64,000 nucleotides of DNA, taken from NCBI RefSeq assembly GCF_022606465.1, contig NZ_JALBUF010000002.1, positions 62,001 to 126,000 on the forward strand, read 5' to 3'. Of this stretch, positions 8,537 through 18,227 are shown piece by piece. The translations under genes and the position numbers were made by a program. The notes under the pieces are model-generated. The model made no database searches and had not been told where the DNA came from. It saw nothing but the letters and a program-made list of their open reading frames with translations. The DNA comes from Sulfoacidibacillus ferrooxidans. Its GTDB lineage: Bacteria > Bacillota > Bacilli > Alicyclobacillales > SLC66. The first letter of the stretch is position 1, and the number at the start of each line of letters is the position of its first letter.

Positions 8537-9517
8537 ATGTCGACATTACTAGAAGTCTCGGGGATTACGACGAGCTTCAAAACGGCCAATGGATTTTTGC
8601 CTGCAATTGAAGATGTGAGTTTTACCGTTAATAAAGGTGAGACACTAGGTATTGTAGGTGAGTCTGGGTGCGGTAAAAGTGTTACGTCGCTGTCCATTAT
8701 GCAATTACTGACGGCAAACGGAAAGATTGAGGCGGGGTCGATCAGATTTAGTGACAAGGAACTGGTCGGTTTGAAAGATGGTGACATGCGCAAGGTTCGC
8801 GGGAATGACATTGCGATGATCTTTCAAGAGCCTATGACCTCGTTAAATCCCGTTCACAAGATTGGAAGACAGATTGGTGAATCGCTTCGCATTCACAAAA
8901 ACTACAGCAAAGCTAAAGCCCGTGAAAAGGCGGTTGAACTGCTCAATTTAGTGGGAATCCCAAGAGCAGAAGAGATTGTTGAAGAATATCCACATCGATT
9001 GTCAGGTGGTATGCGTCAACGGGTTATGATTGCGATTGCGATGGCTTGTAATCCGCAACTGTTAATTGCGGACGAGCCCACTACTGCACTTGATGTAACG
9101 ATACAGGCTCAGATCTTAGATTTGATGCGCAAGCTGAAATCAGAACTAGATATGGGGATTTTGCTGATTACGCATGATCTTGGTGTCGTCGCGGAGATGT
9201 GCGATCGCGTAGTTGTCATGTATGCAGGAAAAGTTGTTGAACAGGGGAATGTTAAGGATATTTTCCGCAATCCTTCACACCCTTATACAATCGGTTTATT
9301 GAGTTCTATTCCACGCCTTGAAGGTAGACAAGAACGCTTGTCGTCTATTCCAGGAAATGTTCCAAGTCTAGAGCTCATGCCCGCTGGTTGTCGATTTGCA
9401 TCACGCTGTCCGCACGCCACGCAGCGCTGTGTCACAGAGGAACCTTCTTTGTTATCTGTCTCCAATAATCACGATGCACGTTGTTGGCTCGTGGAAGAAA
9501 AGGGGAGAGTCGTATGA
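8537..9517 (+). CDS. dppD: Oligopeptide/dipeptide ABC transporter ATP-binding protein (DppD/OppD)
   Basis: First of two ATPases of a peptide importer; 326 residues. Walker A GESGCGKS (about 41-48), the signature LSGGMRQRV (about 154) and Walker [14 protein letters not shown] are clear. The C-terminal oligo_HPY region has [18 protein letters not shown] and a cysteine-containing [14 protein letters not shown] segment, which in OppD/OppF proteins can bind an iron-sulfur cluster. The gene ends in ATGA, overlapping dppF by 4 bp. Substrate specificity (di- or oligopeptide, or nickel) cannot be read from the ATPase. Confidence 0.93.
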   Translation: MSTLLEVSGITTSFKTANGFLPAIEDVSFTVNKGETLGIVGESGCGKSVTSLSIMQLLTANGKIEAGSIRFSDKELVGLKDGDMRKVRGNDIAMIFQEPMTSLNPVHKIGRQIGESLRIHKNYSKAKAREKAVELLNLVGIPRAEEIVEEYPHRLSGGMRQRVMIAIAMACNPQLLIADEPTTALDVTIQAQILDLMRKLKSELDMGILLITHDLGVVAEMCDRVVVMYAGKVVEQGNVKDIFRNPSHPYTIGLLSSIPRLEGRQERLSSIPGNVPSLELMPAGCRFASRCPHATQRCVTEEPSLLSVSNNHDARCWLVEEKGRVV

Positions 9518-10485
9518 GTGATGCATTGTTGCAAGTTCGTGGATTGGAGAAATACTTTCCCATAAAAAAGGGTGTTATGCGCCTCACAAAGGGAAATGTA
9601 CGAGCTGTTGACGGAGTCAGTTTTGATGTAAAAGCAGGGGAAACATTTGGACTTGTAGGTGAAAGTGGATGTGGGAAGTCTACGACAGGTAGAAGTATTT
9701 TACGCTTGATTGAACCCACTGGTGGCGAAGTTATTTTTGATGGAAAAGATATTCGTAAATTAGGTCAAACAGAGATGCGCAAGATGCGCAAAGAAATGCA
9801 GATCGTATTTCAGGATCCCTACGCATCACTTAATCCTAGATATACGGTGCGACAAATTCTTGAAGAACCCATGATTATTCACGGACTTCACGGAGGAGCT
9901 GCAGAGCGTAAAAAGAAAGTCATCGATTTGTTAGAGACAGTTGGTCTTTCGGGTAGTCGCATGAATCGTTACCCGCATGAATTTTCTGGTGGACAGAGGC
10001 AGCGCATCGGTATTGCGCGGGCGCTTGCGGTCAGTCCCAAACTCATTATTGCAGATGAACCTGTATCTGCACTCGATGTATCTGTTCAATCACAGGTATT
10101 GAACCTCATGAATGATTTGCAAAACGAATATGGCATAGCATATGTTTTTATCGCTCATGATCTAAGTGTTGTTAAACATATCAGCGATCGAATTGGCGTG
10201 ATGTATCTTGGTAAGTTAGTTGAGCTAGGACCAGCTGAAGAACTGTATGAAAAGCCGCTACATCCCTATACGCAGGCATTACTTTCTGCTGTTCCAATTC
10301 CTGACCCAGAGATTAAACGCGAACGCATTATCTTACAAGGAGATTTACCAAGTCCTTCGAATCCACCAAGTGGTTGTTACTTTCACCCGCGGTGCAAAGA
10401 TTGCATGGCGATTTGTAAAACAACTGCCCCAGAGTGGAAAGAGGTCGAACCCAACCGATTCGTTGCCTGTCATTTATATAATTAA
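9514..10485 (+). CDS. dppF: Oligopeptide/dipeptide ABC transporter ATP-binding protein (DppF/OppF)
   Basis: Second ATPase of the pair, 323 residues. It has Walker [10 protein letters not shown], signature [16 protein letters not shown] and Walker [15 protein letters not shown], plus an oligo_HPY C-terminus with [16 protein letters not shown] and a [14 protein letters not shown] cysteine cluster. ATG 9514 is chosen over the in-frame TTG at 9481 because GGGGAGAG precedes it and it makes the usual 4-bp overlap with dppD. A permease gene follows after 17 bp. Confidence 0.93.
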   Translation: MSDALLQVRGLEKYFPIKKGVMRLTKGNVRAVDGVSFDVKAGETFGLVGESGCGKSTTGRSILRLIEPTGGEVIFDGKDIRKLGQTEMRKMRKEMQIVFQDPYASLNPRYTVRQILEEPMIIHGLHGGAAERKKKVIDLLETVGLSGSRMNRYPHEFSGGQRQRIGIARALAVSPKLIIADEPVSALDVSVQSQVLNLMNDLQNEYGIAYVFIAHDLSVVKHISDRIGVMYLGKLVELGPAEELYEKPLHPYTQALLSAVPIPDPEIKRERIILQGDLPSPSNPPSGCYFHPRCKDCMAICKTTAPEWKEVEPNRFVACHLYN

Positions 10486-10502
10486 TCGAACGGAGGTGCG
10501 AT

Positions 10503-11417
10503 ATGTCACAAGCAATAACACCCCCATCAACAAAACTTACTCAGACACTAGCTCATCCGCAACGGAAGGCGCAGAGTAAATTTGTGCGTGTACTAAAAGC
10601 GTATCCGCTTGTGTTTGTAGGTGGCTTGATGGTGCTTATATTAATTTTCGTCGCACTCTTTGCAGGGAAATTGGCCCCGTTTAATCCAGATTTTCAATTT
10701 GCCAATGGCCTGGCTGCAGATGGTGCACCCCTTGCCCCTAATCATACGTTTATCATGGGTACTGATGATCTTGGGCGAGATGTTTATAGTCGGTTATTAT
10801 TTGGTGCGCGCATTTCGCTTGAAGTCGGTGTATTTGCTAGCTTGATTAGCTTATTTATCGGTACGTCACTCGGTATTATATCTGGCTATTACGGTAAATG
10901 GATCGATAGCGTGATTATGCGCATAACAGACATTATGTTAGCCTTCCCTTTTATCCTTTTTGTCGTAGCACTTGTCGCAGTTTTAACGCCTTCTGTGAGT
11001 AATATCTTTATTGCGATAGGTGTGCTCGGTTGGGCAAGTACTGCGCGGATTGTGCGCGCACAGGTGTTGGCAGTCAAGGAGTTTGAGTATGTTCAGGCAG
11101 CTCGTGCGCTGGGTAGTCGGCAATTTCGTATCTTGTTTAGAATTATATTGCCTAACATTATGGCGCCTGTGATTGTCCTTACGACGCTTGCAATTGGGAA
11201 TAATATGTTGCTAGAATCGACTTTGAGTTTTCTTGGCATTGGTGTACAGCCCCCTACTCCTAGTTGGGGAAGTATGTTAGCTGAGGGTCAACAAGTATTT
11301 GAATATGCACCATGGCTACTCTATTATCCTGGGCTTGCCTTGCTATTTTCAGTGCTAGGCTTTAATCTGCTAGGGGATGGTTTACGAGAGCTATTCAATC
11401 CACGCCGAGTTCGCTAA
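10503..11417 (+). CDS. dppC: Peptide ABC transporter permease (DppC/OppC)
   Basis: Inner-membrane permease of 304 residues. One N-terminal membrane segment (about 34-56) and an OppC-type N domain (LGTDDLGRDVYSRLL-like stretch) precede five predicted segments of the BPD_transp_1 domain. The EAA loop, which contacts the ATPase, is visible as EYVQAARALGSRQFRILFRIILPN (about 194-217, in two parts). ATG 10503 has ACGGAGGTG upstream. It should pair with the other permease at 13270, from which it is separated by a binding-protein gene. Confidence 0.93.
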   Translation: MSQAITPPSTKLTQTLAHPQRKAQSKFVRVLKAYPLVFVGGLMVLILIFVALFAGKLAPFNPDFQFANGLAADGAPLAPNHTFIMGTDDLGRDVYSRLLFGARISLEVGVFASLISLFIGTSLGIISGYYGKWIDSVIMRITDIMLAFPFILFVVALVAVLTPSVSNIFIAIGVLGWASTARIVRAQVLAVKEFEYVQAARALGSRQFRILFRIILPNIMAPVIVLTTLAIGNNMLLESTLSFLGIGVQPPTPSWGSMLAEGQQVFEYAPWLLYYPGLALLFSVLGFNLLGDGLRELFNPRRVR

Positions 11418-11460
11418 ATAGAGAAACAGAAGTGGACAAGGTGTTGGAGAGTTTGTATTT

Positions 11461-11495
11461 AGATTACATTGCTCTGGGAAGAGTAAAGGTAATCT
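11461..11495 (+). other. Hairpin upstream of the first binding-protein gene
   Basis: Outer stem agattac/gtaatct with an inner CTCT/AGAG pairing, in the 104-bp gap between dppC and the binding protein, no T run. It could protect or pause the mRNA; function unknown. Confidence 0.3.
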
Positions 11496-11521
11496 GGTTT
11501 AGTCATTAAGGGGGTACACAG

Positions 11522-13189
11522 ATGAATGTCAGTAAAATGCGCATGGTGGGAGTCATTGCTTCGATGGCAATGCTCGGTACTGCGCTTGCAGGATGCGGCA
11601 CACAGTCCGCAACGACTTCGCAACAAGGTAACACAACAGCAAGTGGCGGTAGTACGCAGCCAGTGTATGGGGGGACGTTAACACTCGATCTGTTAAGTCA
11701 ATTCCCGCACCTTGATCCGGCCAAAGCGTATGATACAACCTCCGAAGAGGCTGTTGAACAGTTTTATAATACGCTTGTGACATATCAAGGGGCAACGAAT
11801 ACGATTGTTCCTGATTTAGCCTCTTATACCGTATCAGATGGTGGGAAAGTATATACTTTTTCCATTAAGAACGCTAAATTTTGGAATGGTGACCCAGTTA
11901 CGGCGCAAAGTTTCATTACAGAGTTTCAACGTGTGTTAAGTAATAGTATGCAGTCTGGTGGACAAGGATTTGTTGATCCGCTCATTCAGGGATCAGCAGC
12001 ATATGTGGCTGGTAAAGCTACAAATGTCTCAGGTTTGAAGGCAATTAACAGCAGTACATTGCAAATTACACTGATGCATCCAAGTGCTACATTTTTGTAC
12101 GTGCTAGCCATGCCATTTTTCTCAGCCGTTGATCCAACGTACATTGCGGCTCATTCTGAGTCCTATATTGATACTCATCCGATGGGAACCGGACCCTTTG
12201 AATTAGCTTCATATACCCCAGGTAAAGATTATGTTTTAACAAAGAACCCAAATTACTTTGTTAAAGGCATTCCTTACCTGAATAAAATTGTATTTAATAT
12301 TAATAACTCACCAAGTGCTGTACTTTTCCATTTTGAGCAAGGTCAAACGGGTATGATTTCTTGGAATCAGGGTGGTATTCCAACGGAAGATTACTTGCCA
12401 CTTATCAATAATCCGACGTATGCAAGCGATATTGTGAAGCAAACGGAAGTGGCAACAGATTACTTTGGTCTAAACTGTGCTGTTGGTCCTACACAAAACG
12501 TGGCTGTGCGTCGCGCTCTTGAGTACGCAGTCAACAAACAAGTCATTGTTCGTATATTAGACGGGTTGGCTGTCCCAGCCAATCAGATCATTCCACCTAG
12601 CATGCCTTCTGGTTATGAGCAAAATTTACCTGCAAATGCGAGTTATTCGTATAACCCAGCACTTGCAAAGAAGTTGCTTGCTAAGGCAGGGTATCCAAAA
12701 GGATTCAATACCACGATCTATACAGATAATAGTAGCCCAACCGATCTGAAAATGGCTGAAGCTGTGCAGCAGATGTTTTCACAAGTGGGCGTCAATGCAA
12801 CGATCAATCAATCTTCGTGGAATACCTTCTTGGCTAGTAATGAGACAGGTAAGCAGAACATGTTCACCTTGGCATGGCTCGAAGATTTCCCAGATCCATC
12901 AGACTTTTTAAACACGCTGTTCAATACCAATCAAATTCCTGTCAATGATTCGACAAACTACAGCAATAAGCAAGTCGATGCATTGCTCAATCAGGGATCG
13001 ATCATGCCAGCAGGTACGGCACGAGACAATGTGTACAAGCAGGCACAAAACATCATCATGTCACAAGCTCCATGGATTCCACTGGTTAACCCTGTGTATG
13101 CCGCAGCAGTACAACCTTGGGTGAAAGGATTCTATGTGAATCCAAACTTAATGGATCCCTTGCAATATATCTGGATTGCAAAGCACTAA
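11522..13189 (+). CDS. Peptide-binding lipoprotein of the ABC transporter (DppA/OppA family), copy 1
   Basis: Extracytoplasmic solute-binding protein (SBP_bac_5) of 555 residues. A lipoprotein signal peptide is clear: charged NVSKMRM, hydrophobic core, then LAGC lipobox with Cys at about 25, followed by a Ser/Thr/Gly-rich linker. Conserved family stretches are DGGKVYTFSIKNAKFWNGDPVTA and MGTGPFELASYTPGKDYVLTKNPNY (each given in part). ATG 11522 follows AAGGGGG. The neighbour at 14427 encodes a protein that looks about 80 percent identical. Having the binding protein between the two permeases is unusual. Ligand unknown. Confidence 0.94.
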   Translation: MNVSKMRMVGVIASMAMLGTALAGCGTQSATTSQQGNTTASGGSTQPVYGGTLTLDLLSQFPHLDPAKAYDTTSEEAVEQFYNTLVTYQGATNTIVPDLASYTVSDGGKVYTFSIKNAKFWNGDPVTAQSFITEFQRVLSNSMQSGGQGFVDPLIQGSAAYVAGKATNVSGLKAINSSTLQITLMHPSATFLYVLAMPFFSAVDPTYIAAHSESYIDTHPMGTGPFELASYTPGKDYVLTKNPNYFVKGIPYLNKIVFNINNSPSAVLFHFEQGQTGMISWNQGGIPTEDYLPLINNPTYASDIVKQTEVATDYFGLNCAVGPTQNVAVRRALEYAVNKQVIVRILDGLAVPANQIIPPSMPSGYEQNLPANASYSYNPALAKKLLAKAGYPKGFNTTIYTDNSSPTDLKMAEAVQQMFSQVGVNATINQSSWNTFLASNETGKQNMFTLAWLEDFPDPSDFLNTLFNTNQIPVNDSTNYSNKQVDALLNQGSIMPAGTARDNVYKQAQNIIMSQAPWIPLVNPVYAAAVQPWVKGFYVNPNLMDPLQYIWIAKH

Positions 13190-13214
13190 GGTAAGTAGAT
13201 GTTAAACTGTGAAC

Positions 13215-13246
13215 CGTTTGGCTTGAGTGAGAGCTCAAGCCAAACG
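13215..13246 (+). other. Strong intercistronic hairpin between binding protein and permease
   Basis: A 13-bp perfect stem cgtttggcttgag/ctcaagccaaacg with a 6-base loop, not followed by T. In known binding-protein operons such hairpins protect the upstream mRNA from 3' decay so the binding protein is made in excess of the permease. That role is inferred here. Confidence 0.65.
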
Positions 13247-13269
13247 AATCTTGAGTAGGAGGTGCCTAT

Positions 13270-14187
13270 GTGATTGCTTATATTATTCGTCGCATCGGTG
13301 GCTCAATCGTCGTTTTGATTGGGATTTCGATCATTACTTTCTCGCTTGCATATCTTGTGCCTGCGAATCCCGCTCGTGCGATTGTCGGGCCTCACGCATC
13401 GGAAGCACTTGTACTTCAAGTGGAGAAACAATTAGGACTCAATGAACCATTACCCGTAAGATATGTTCATTATATGGGGAATCTATTGCAGGGTAATTTA
13501 GGTACTTCTTATGTGCTTGACCAACCAGTGACAACGTTGATTAGTCAACGGGCAGGGGCAACAGCTCAACTTGCGGTCACAGCTTGGATTGCAGAATTAC
13601 TCATTGGTATTCCGATAGGTATTATTTCCGCTTTATATGACCGAAAAGCCGTTGATCATGTCGTTAGTATACTTGCACTTGTTGGGATCTCATTGCCAGT
13701 CTTTTTTGTTGGACTTGAATTGATGTATTGGGTTGGATTTAAACTTGGATGGTTACCTGTAGGTGGAACTGGTGGATTTAACTTTGTTATATTACCAGCG
13801 CTTACTTACGCTATAACAGGTGCTGCTTATTATGCTCGTTTGCTAAAATCTTCTATGATTGATGTCATGAGTTCTGACTATATACGTACTGCAAGAGCTA
13901 AAGGTGCGAGTCCAAATCGCGTGATTTTTGGTCATGCATTGCGTAATGCAATTATTCCTGTGATGACGTACGGTGGCATTGATATTGCCAGTTTGTTTGG
14001 CGGTGTGGTGGTTATTGAAGATGTATTTGGATATTCAGGGATTGGACAGCTGACCGTACAAGCCATCAATAACCTCGATGTTCCTGTTATTATGGGGACA
14101 GTCCTATTCGCCGCGCTGTTTGTTGTCTTGTTTAACTTATTAGTTGATGTCTTGTATGGTATTGTAGATCCGCGAATTACGTATTAA
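13270..14187 (+). CDS. dppB: Peptide ABC transporter permease (DppB/OppB)
   Basis: Inner-membrane permease of 305 residues. It begins with a membrane helix (IAYIIRRIGGSIVVLIGISIITF in part, about 2-25) typical of DppB, followed by the conserved LGLNEPLPVRYVHYMGNLLQGNLGTSY region (in parts) and five further membrane segments. The EAA loop is SSDYIRTARAKGASPNRVIFGHALRNA (in part, about 196-222). Start GTG 13270 has AGGAGGTG at about 13257-13264. It completes the transporter with dppD, dppF and dppC and is followed by a strong terminator at 14213. Confidence 0.93.
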   Translation: MIAYIIRRIGGSIVVLIGISIITFSLAYLVPANPARAIVGPHASEALVLQVEKQLGLNEPLPVRYVHYMGNLLQGNLGTSYVLDQPVTTLISQRAGATAQLAVTAWIAELLIGIPIGIISALYDRKAVDHVVSILALVGISLPVFFVGLELMYWVGFKLGWLPVGGTGGFNFVILPALTYAITGAAYYARLLKSSMIDVMSSDYIRTARAKGASPNRVIFGHALRNAIIPVMTYGGIDIASLFGGVVVIEDVFGYSGIGQLTVQAINNLDVPVIMGTVLFAALFVVLFNLLVDVLYGIVDPRITY

Positions 14188-14212
14188 TAGTATAGATTAC
14201 GTTTTTTGGTGG

Positions 14213-14260
14213 GTAAGGTGTATGGTTCATGATAAGTGAACCATACACCTTACTTTTTTT
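14213..14260 (+). terminator. Strong terminator after dppB
   Basis: A 17-bp perfect stem (14213-14229 with 14237-14253), 7-base loop and seven T residues. It cleanly separates the first five transporter genes from the second binding-protein gene. Confidence 0.92.
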
Positions 14261-14275
14261 ATTTTATTTTCTGAC

Positions 14276-14307
14276 TTGACTATGTATACGAAAAAATATA
14301 TTATAAT
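14276..14307 (+). promoter_or_regulatory. Sigma-A promoter of the second binding-protein gene
   Basis: TTGACT at 14276-14281, then TATTAT at 14299-14304 with a 17-base spacer, or TATAAT at 14302-14307 with a 20-base spacer, in a very AT-rich stretch. A leader of about 115 bases follows before the ATG. Confidence 0.75.
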
Positions 14308-14426
14308 AATAGATTTACATTACGATAACATTACATTATTTCCTTAAGATTACAGGTTAACAAAGAGATCATATCTTTGTTCTCACATATCGGAATTCTG
14401 TATGTAAAATAAAAGGAGGACAAAGA

Positions 14427-16097
14427 ATGAAGCGCAATAAATTACGTTTACTTGGTGTAGTGGCTTCCGTTGCTATGATTGGAACAGCATTAGCTGGGTG
14501 TGGAACGCAGACTGCGACTCCATCGCAGTCGGGTAGCGATACAGCAACAAATAGCACACAGCCAGTGTATGGTGGCACTTTGCAGATGGATTTATCCAGT
14601 CAGTTTCCGCACCTTGATCCGGCAAAAGCGTATGATACAACTTCTTATGAAGCTGTATTACAATTTTTTAATCAACTTGTTACCTATCAAGGAGCGACAA
14701 ATAATATTGTCCCTGATCTGGCAACATACACTATTTCTGACGGTGGAAAAGTCTATACATTTAATATTAAGCAAGCAAAGTTTTGGAATGGTGATCCTGT
14801 TACAGCGCAAAGTTTCATTACCGAATTTGAACGTGTACTTAACAACAACATGCAGTCAGGCGGACAAGGTTTTATTGATCCCATTATCAAAGGATCAGCT
14901 GCGTATGTTGCGGGTAAAGCAAACTCGGTTTCTGGTTTACAGGCTTTAAATAGTAATACGTTGCAGATTACACTGCAGCATCCTAGTGCAACGTTTTTGT
15001 ATGTTATGGCGATGCCCTTTTTCTCGGCTGTCGATCCATCCTATATAGCTGCACATCCAGAATCGTATATTGATTTGCATCCGATGGGAACAGGGCCTTT
15101 TGAACTTGCCTCTTATACTCCCGGCAAGGATTATGTTCTAACGAAAAATCCTAACTACTTTGTTAAAGGGATTCCTTATTTAAATAAAATTGTATTTAAT
15201 ATTAACAATTCTCCAAGTGCCGTTTTGTTTCATTTTGAACAAGGACAAACGGGGCTGATCTCTTGGAACCAAGGAGGCATTCCATCAGAAGACTACCTCC
15301 CGTTATCCAATAATCCTACCTATAGTGGGGATATTGTAAAAAAGACTGAGGTATCTATTAATTATTTGGGATTGAATTGTGTATCTGGTCCTACGAAGCA
15401 TGTCGCTGTCCGACGGGCATTAGAAGACGCAGTGAATAAACAAGTGCTTGTGCGTATTTTGGATGGGCTTGCGCTTCCGGCCAATCAGATCATTCCACCG
15501 AGTATGCCATCTGGGTATGAGCCGACGTTACCCGCACAAGATCAGTATACGTATAATCCAACACTTGCGAAGCAATTGCTAGCAAAAGCGGGCTATCCCA
15601 ATGGTTTTAACACTACTATTTATACGGATAATAGCAATCCGTCCGATCTTAAGACGGCTGAAGCGATTCAACAGATGTTTTCACAAATTGGCGTACATGC
15701 ACAGGTTAATCAAACATCTTGGAATACTTTTTTAACGAATAACGAAACAGGGAAACAAAACATGTTTACGTTAGCTTGGATTGAAGATTTTCCGGATCCG
15801 TCCGACTTTTTAAATACGCTCTTTAATACGAATCAGATTCCAGTAAACGACTCGACCGATTATAGTAATCAACAAGTTGACGCGTTATTGAATCAAGGAG
15901 CGCTTATGCCAGCAGGAACAGCTCGCGATAATGTGTATAAGCAAGCACAAAATATCATTATGTCGCAGGCGCCGTGGATTCCGCTCGTTTATCCAGTTTA
16001 CGATGCAGCTGTCCAGCCGTGGGTGAAGGGCTTCTATATTAATCCTAACCTAGTGGATCCATTGCAATACATGTGGGTTGTGCCGCATAACTCATGA
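14427..16097 (+). CDS. Peptide-binding lipoprotein (DppA/OppA family), copy 2
   Basis: This 556-residue SBP_bac_5 protein has lipobox LAGC (Cys about 25) and is collinear with the copy at 11522. Long identical blocks include GGKVYTF, FWNGDPVTAQSFITEF and MGTGPFELASYTPGKDYV, yet third codon positions differ widely, so the duplication is old and both copies are under protein-level selection. AAAGGAGG precedes ATG 14427. It has its own promoter and lies between two terminators, so it can be expressed independently of the permeases. The two may differ in ligand range or growth condition; this is inference. Confidence 0.93.
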   Translation: MKRNKLRLLGVVASVAMIGTALAGCGTQTATPSQSGSDTATNSTQPVYGGTLQMDLSSQFPHLDPAKAYDTTSYEAVLQFFNQLVTYQGATNNIVPDLATYTISDGGKVYTFNIKQAKFWNGDPVTAQSFITEFERVLNNNMQSGGQGFIDPIIKGSAAYVAGKANSVSGLQALNSNTLQITLQHPSATFLYVMAMPFFSAVDPSYIAAHPESYIDLHPMGTGPFELASYTPGKDYVLTKNPNYFVKGIPYLNKIVFNINNSPSAVLFHFEQGQTGLISWNQGGIPSEDYLPLSNNPTYSGDIVKKTEVSINYLGLNCVSGPTKHVAVRRALEDAVNKQVLVRILDGLALPANQIIPPSMPSGYEPTLPAQDQYTYNPTLAKQLLAKAGYPNGFNTTIYTDNSNPSDLKTAEAIQQMFSQIGVHAQVNQTSWNTFLTNNETGKQNMFTLAWIEDFPDPSDFLNTLFNTNQIPVNDSTDYSNQQVDALLNQGALMPAGTARDNVYKQAQNIIMSQAPWIPLVYPVYDAAVQPWVKGFYINPNLVDPLQYMWVVPHNS

Positions 16098-16139
16098 TGT
16101 AGGAAAGCATCGAAATTTTAAAAGTTGTGAAAGTATAGT

Positions 16140-16190
16140 GAACGGAAAAAGTGTGACCGCTTTTTATAAGCGGTCACACTTTTTTCGTTC
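16140..16190. terminator. Bidirectional terminator between the binding protein and argS
   Basis: A 21-bp stem (16140-16160 with 16170-16190, one G-T wobble) with A-tract and T-tract inside the stem, so it can serve both convergent genes. Confidence 0.9.
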
Positions 16191-16196
16191 GATAGA

Positions 16197-17954
16197 TCAG
16201 ATCTGTTCAGGATGCAAAATACCGAGAAGATCTAATGCGTGACGGATGGTTAGGCGTGTAGCATCTGTCAGTGCTAAACGCCAGCTTTTCACATCAGATG
16301 AAGCTGTAAGAATAGGGCAGTCGTGATAAAATCGGTTAAACGCTTGAGATATATCGAGTATTTGTTTGGCTATTAACGAAGGATCAGATTCTGCAAGTGC
16401 ACGCTGGCGCATTTCAGGGAATTGACTGATCTGCTTAGCGAGTTGCCAGGTTGCATCATTTGCGTATTGCTCTATACTTTCATCTTTCTTCGAATGTTCT
16501 TCAATAGCAAGGACTGAATGGATTGCCACCGAGACAGCTGGTGAGTCGGTCTCCGGCAGTAATCCGGCCTTACGCAACACAGAACATGCGCGTGCATGTG
16601 TGTATTGTACATATGGACCAGTTTCTCCATCAAAAGCGACAGCTTGATCTAAAGAAAACTCGATATCGTGCAATCTGTGTGTTTTTAGATCATTGAAGAT
16701 AACGGCACCAACGCCTATGGCTTTTGCAACTTCTGCTGCATTTTGGAGAGTAGGATTTTTTTCGGAAATAATCGCTTCTGCTCTTGCAATGGCTTCATCT
16801 AATACATCCTGTAGCCGCACGACTTGGCCTTTACGCGTTGACATTTTTTTGCCGTCTATCTTCATTAAACCAAACGCTACATGCTCGCAGTTTTGTGCAA
16901 ACGCATAGCCCATGAGTTCGAGTACGTGGAAGAGTTGTTTAAAGTGTAGACGCTGCTCTCCACCAACTACGTATAGCAGACGACTTGCGCCTAAGTTCTT
17001 ATGCCGATATAATGCTGCAGCTAAATCTCTAGTGGCATAAAGCGTCGCACCATCAGACTTACGAATGAGGCATGGAGGTAAATTGAAGGTGTCGAGAGAT
17101 ACTACTTCTGCTCCATCGCTTACGACGAGCAAATGGCGCTCTTCCAGTTCTGTCACTACAGCATCCATCTTGTCATTGTAGAAACTTTCACCCAGGATAT
17201 GTGTGAAATGAGTTCCTAACAAACTATATGTTTTATTAAATTCTTCAAGGCTTACATCTACGATCCATTGCCAAAGCTCATGGGCTTTAGGATCTCCATC
17301 TTCTAGCTGTTTAAATGCAGCTCGCGCCTCATCTTCTAACTCTGGATGATCTTTTGCTTCTTCATGAAAACGAACGTACAATTGGTTCAGTTCGGAAATT
17401 GGATGTTGTTTGATCGCATCTAGATCACCATAACGATGATAAGCTACAATCATTTTGCCAAACTGTGTACCCCAATCGCCTAGGTGATTGATGCGAAAGA
17501 CTGTATACTCGGAGGACTCAGCTAAATTAGCCAATGCAGTTCCAATAATTGTGGAGCGCAAATGACCCATAGAAAAAGGCTTGGCAATGTTTGGGGAAGA
17601 TAAGTCGATCGCTACGACCTGACCAGCACCCTCTGTACTAGTAAAAAAGGAACGATCTGCAGCAAGTGCATCAAGCCACATGGCCATTGCCTTTGTGCGA
17701 TCAAGGTGTAGATTGACGTAGGGTCCAATTGCTTGTGCACGTTCAATAATAGGTGCTTGTTCAAACAGTTGAGCCAGTTCTGTAGCGATGATCTGTGGAC
17801 TTTTCTTTTGCTCTTTCGCTAAGCGAAAACATGGCAATGCAAGATCTCCAAGTGATGGATCAGGGGGAGTTTCTAGCCAATCCACTAAGGAGCCTAGGTC
17901 GATCGTTGCGTGTTTAGCTAATTCCTTTGTTATCCATTCGTTTATGCCGTACAC
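16197..17954 (-). CDS. argS: Arginyl-tRNA synthetase
   Basis: Class I aminoacyl-tRNA synthetase charging tRNA-Arg. The HIGH-type motif appears as SPNIAKPFSMGHLRSTIIG and the KMSKS-type motif as KKMSTRKGQ, with HLGDWGTQFG between. The N-terminal Arg_tRNA_synt_N domain and the C-terminal DALR anticodon domain are both present. The frame can start at TTG 17987, just after an in-frame stop, but no ribosome site precedes it. GTG 17954 (585 residues) has GAAGGGA upstream and fits the usual N-terminus better. A minus-strand promoter lies at 18084-18112. No T-box was recognised in the leader. Confidence 0.95.
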   Translation of the reverse strand: MYGINEWITKELAKHATIDLGSLVDWLETPPDPSLGDLALPCFRLAKEQKKSPQIIATELAQLFEQAPIIERAQAIGPYVNLHLDRTKAMAMWLDALAADRSFFTSTEGAGQVVAIDLSSPNIAKPFSMGHLRSTIIGTALANLAESSEYTVFRINHLGDWGTQFGKMIVAYHRYGDLDAIKQHPISELNQLYVRFHEEAKDHPELEDEARAAFKQLEDGDPKAHELWQWIVDVSLEEFNKTYSLLGTHFTHILGESFYNDKMDAVVTELEERHLLVVSDGAEVVSLDTFNLPPCLIRKSDGATLYATRDLAAALYRHKNLGASRLLYVVGGEQRLHFKQLFHVLELMGYAFAQNCEHVAFGLMKIDGKKMSTRKGQVVRLQDVLDEAIARAEAIISEKNPTLQNAAEVAKAIGVGAVIFNDLKTHRLHDIEFSLDQAVAFDGETGPYVQYTHARACSVLRKAGLLPETDSPAVSVAIHSVLAIEEHSKKDESIEQYANDATWQLAKQISQFPEMRQRALAESDPSLIAKQILDISQAFNRFYHDCPILTASSDVKSWRLALTDATRLTIRHALDLLGILHPEQI

Positions 17955-18083
17955 AGGATATTCCGTCCCTTCATTGTGCTGCTGCAAAAATCATGTCTAC
18001 ATTTGCCTTGTAGAGGCTTTGGTCTGTTGCTTATTGCACCATGTATGTATATGCAACGTCACTTTTTCATCATATATCTCTTC

Positions 18084-18112
18084 ATTATAATCAAAATGGT
18101 GGATAACAGCAA
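18084..18112 (-). promoter_or_regulatory. Sigma-A promoter of argS
   Basis: Read on the minus strand: TTGCTG (18112-18107), 17-base spacer, TATAAT (18089-18084). It lies about 100-130 bases upstream of the argS start. Confidence 0.6.
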
Positions 18113-18142
18113 TTTTAGGCACAATATGATGAAATAGACGGC

Positions 18143-18172
18143 ATGACATTGAAAACGTCACTGTGATATACT
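18143..18172 (+). promoter_or_regulatory. Sigma-A promoter of the TPR gene
   Basis: ATGACA (18143-18148), 18-base spacer, TATACT (18167-18172), about 55 bases before the ATG and divergent from the argS promoter. Confidence 0.55.
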
Positions 18173-18227
18173 TTGATTAATCAACATGTAACTTTACTCC
18201 CAGAAGGAAAGGTAAGGAGGCTACCTC

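Noticed and set aside
14270-14426. Very AT-rich stretch as a possible replication origin or phage attachment site
   Set aside because: It is explained by a promoter and leader; no DnaA boxes, integrase or direct repeats were seen.
18000-18120. T-box leader for argS
   Set aside because: No AGGGTGG-type T-box motif or specifier-loop architecture was visible on the minus strand.
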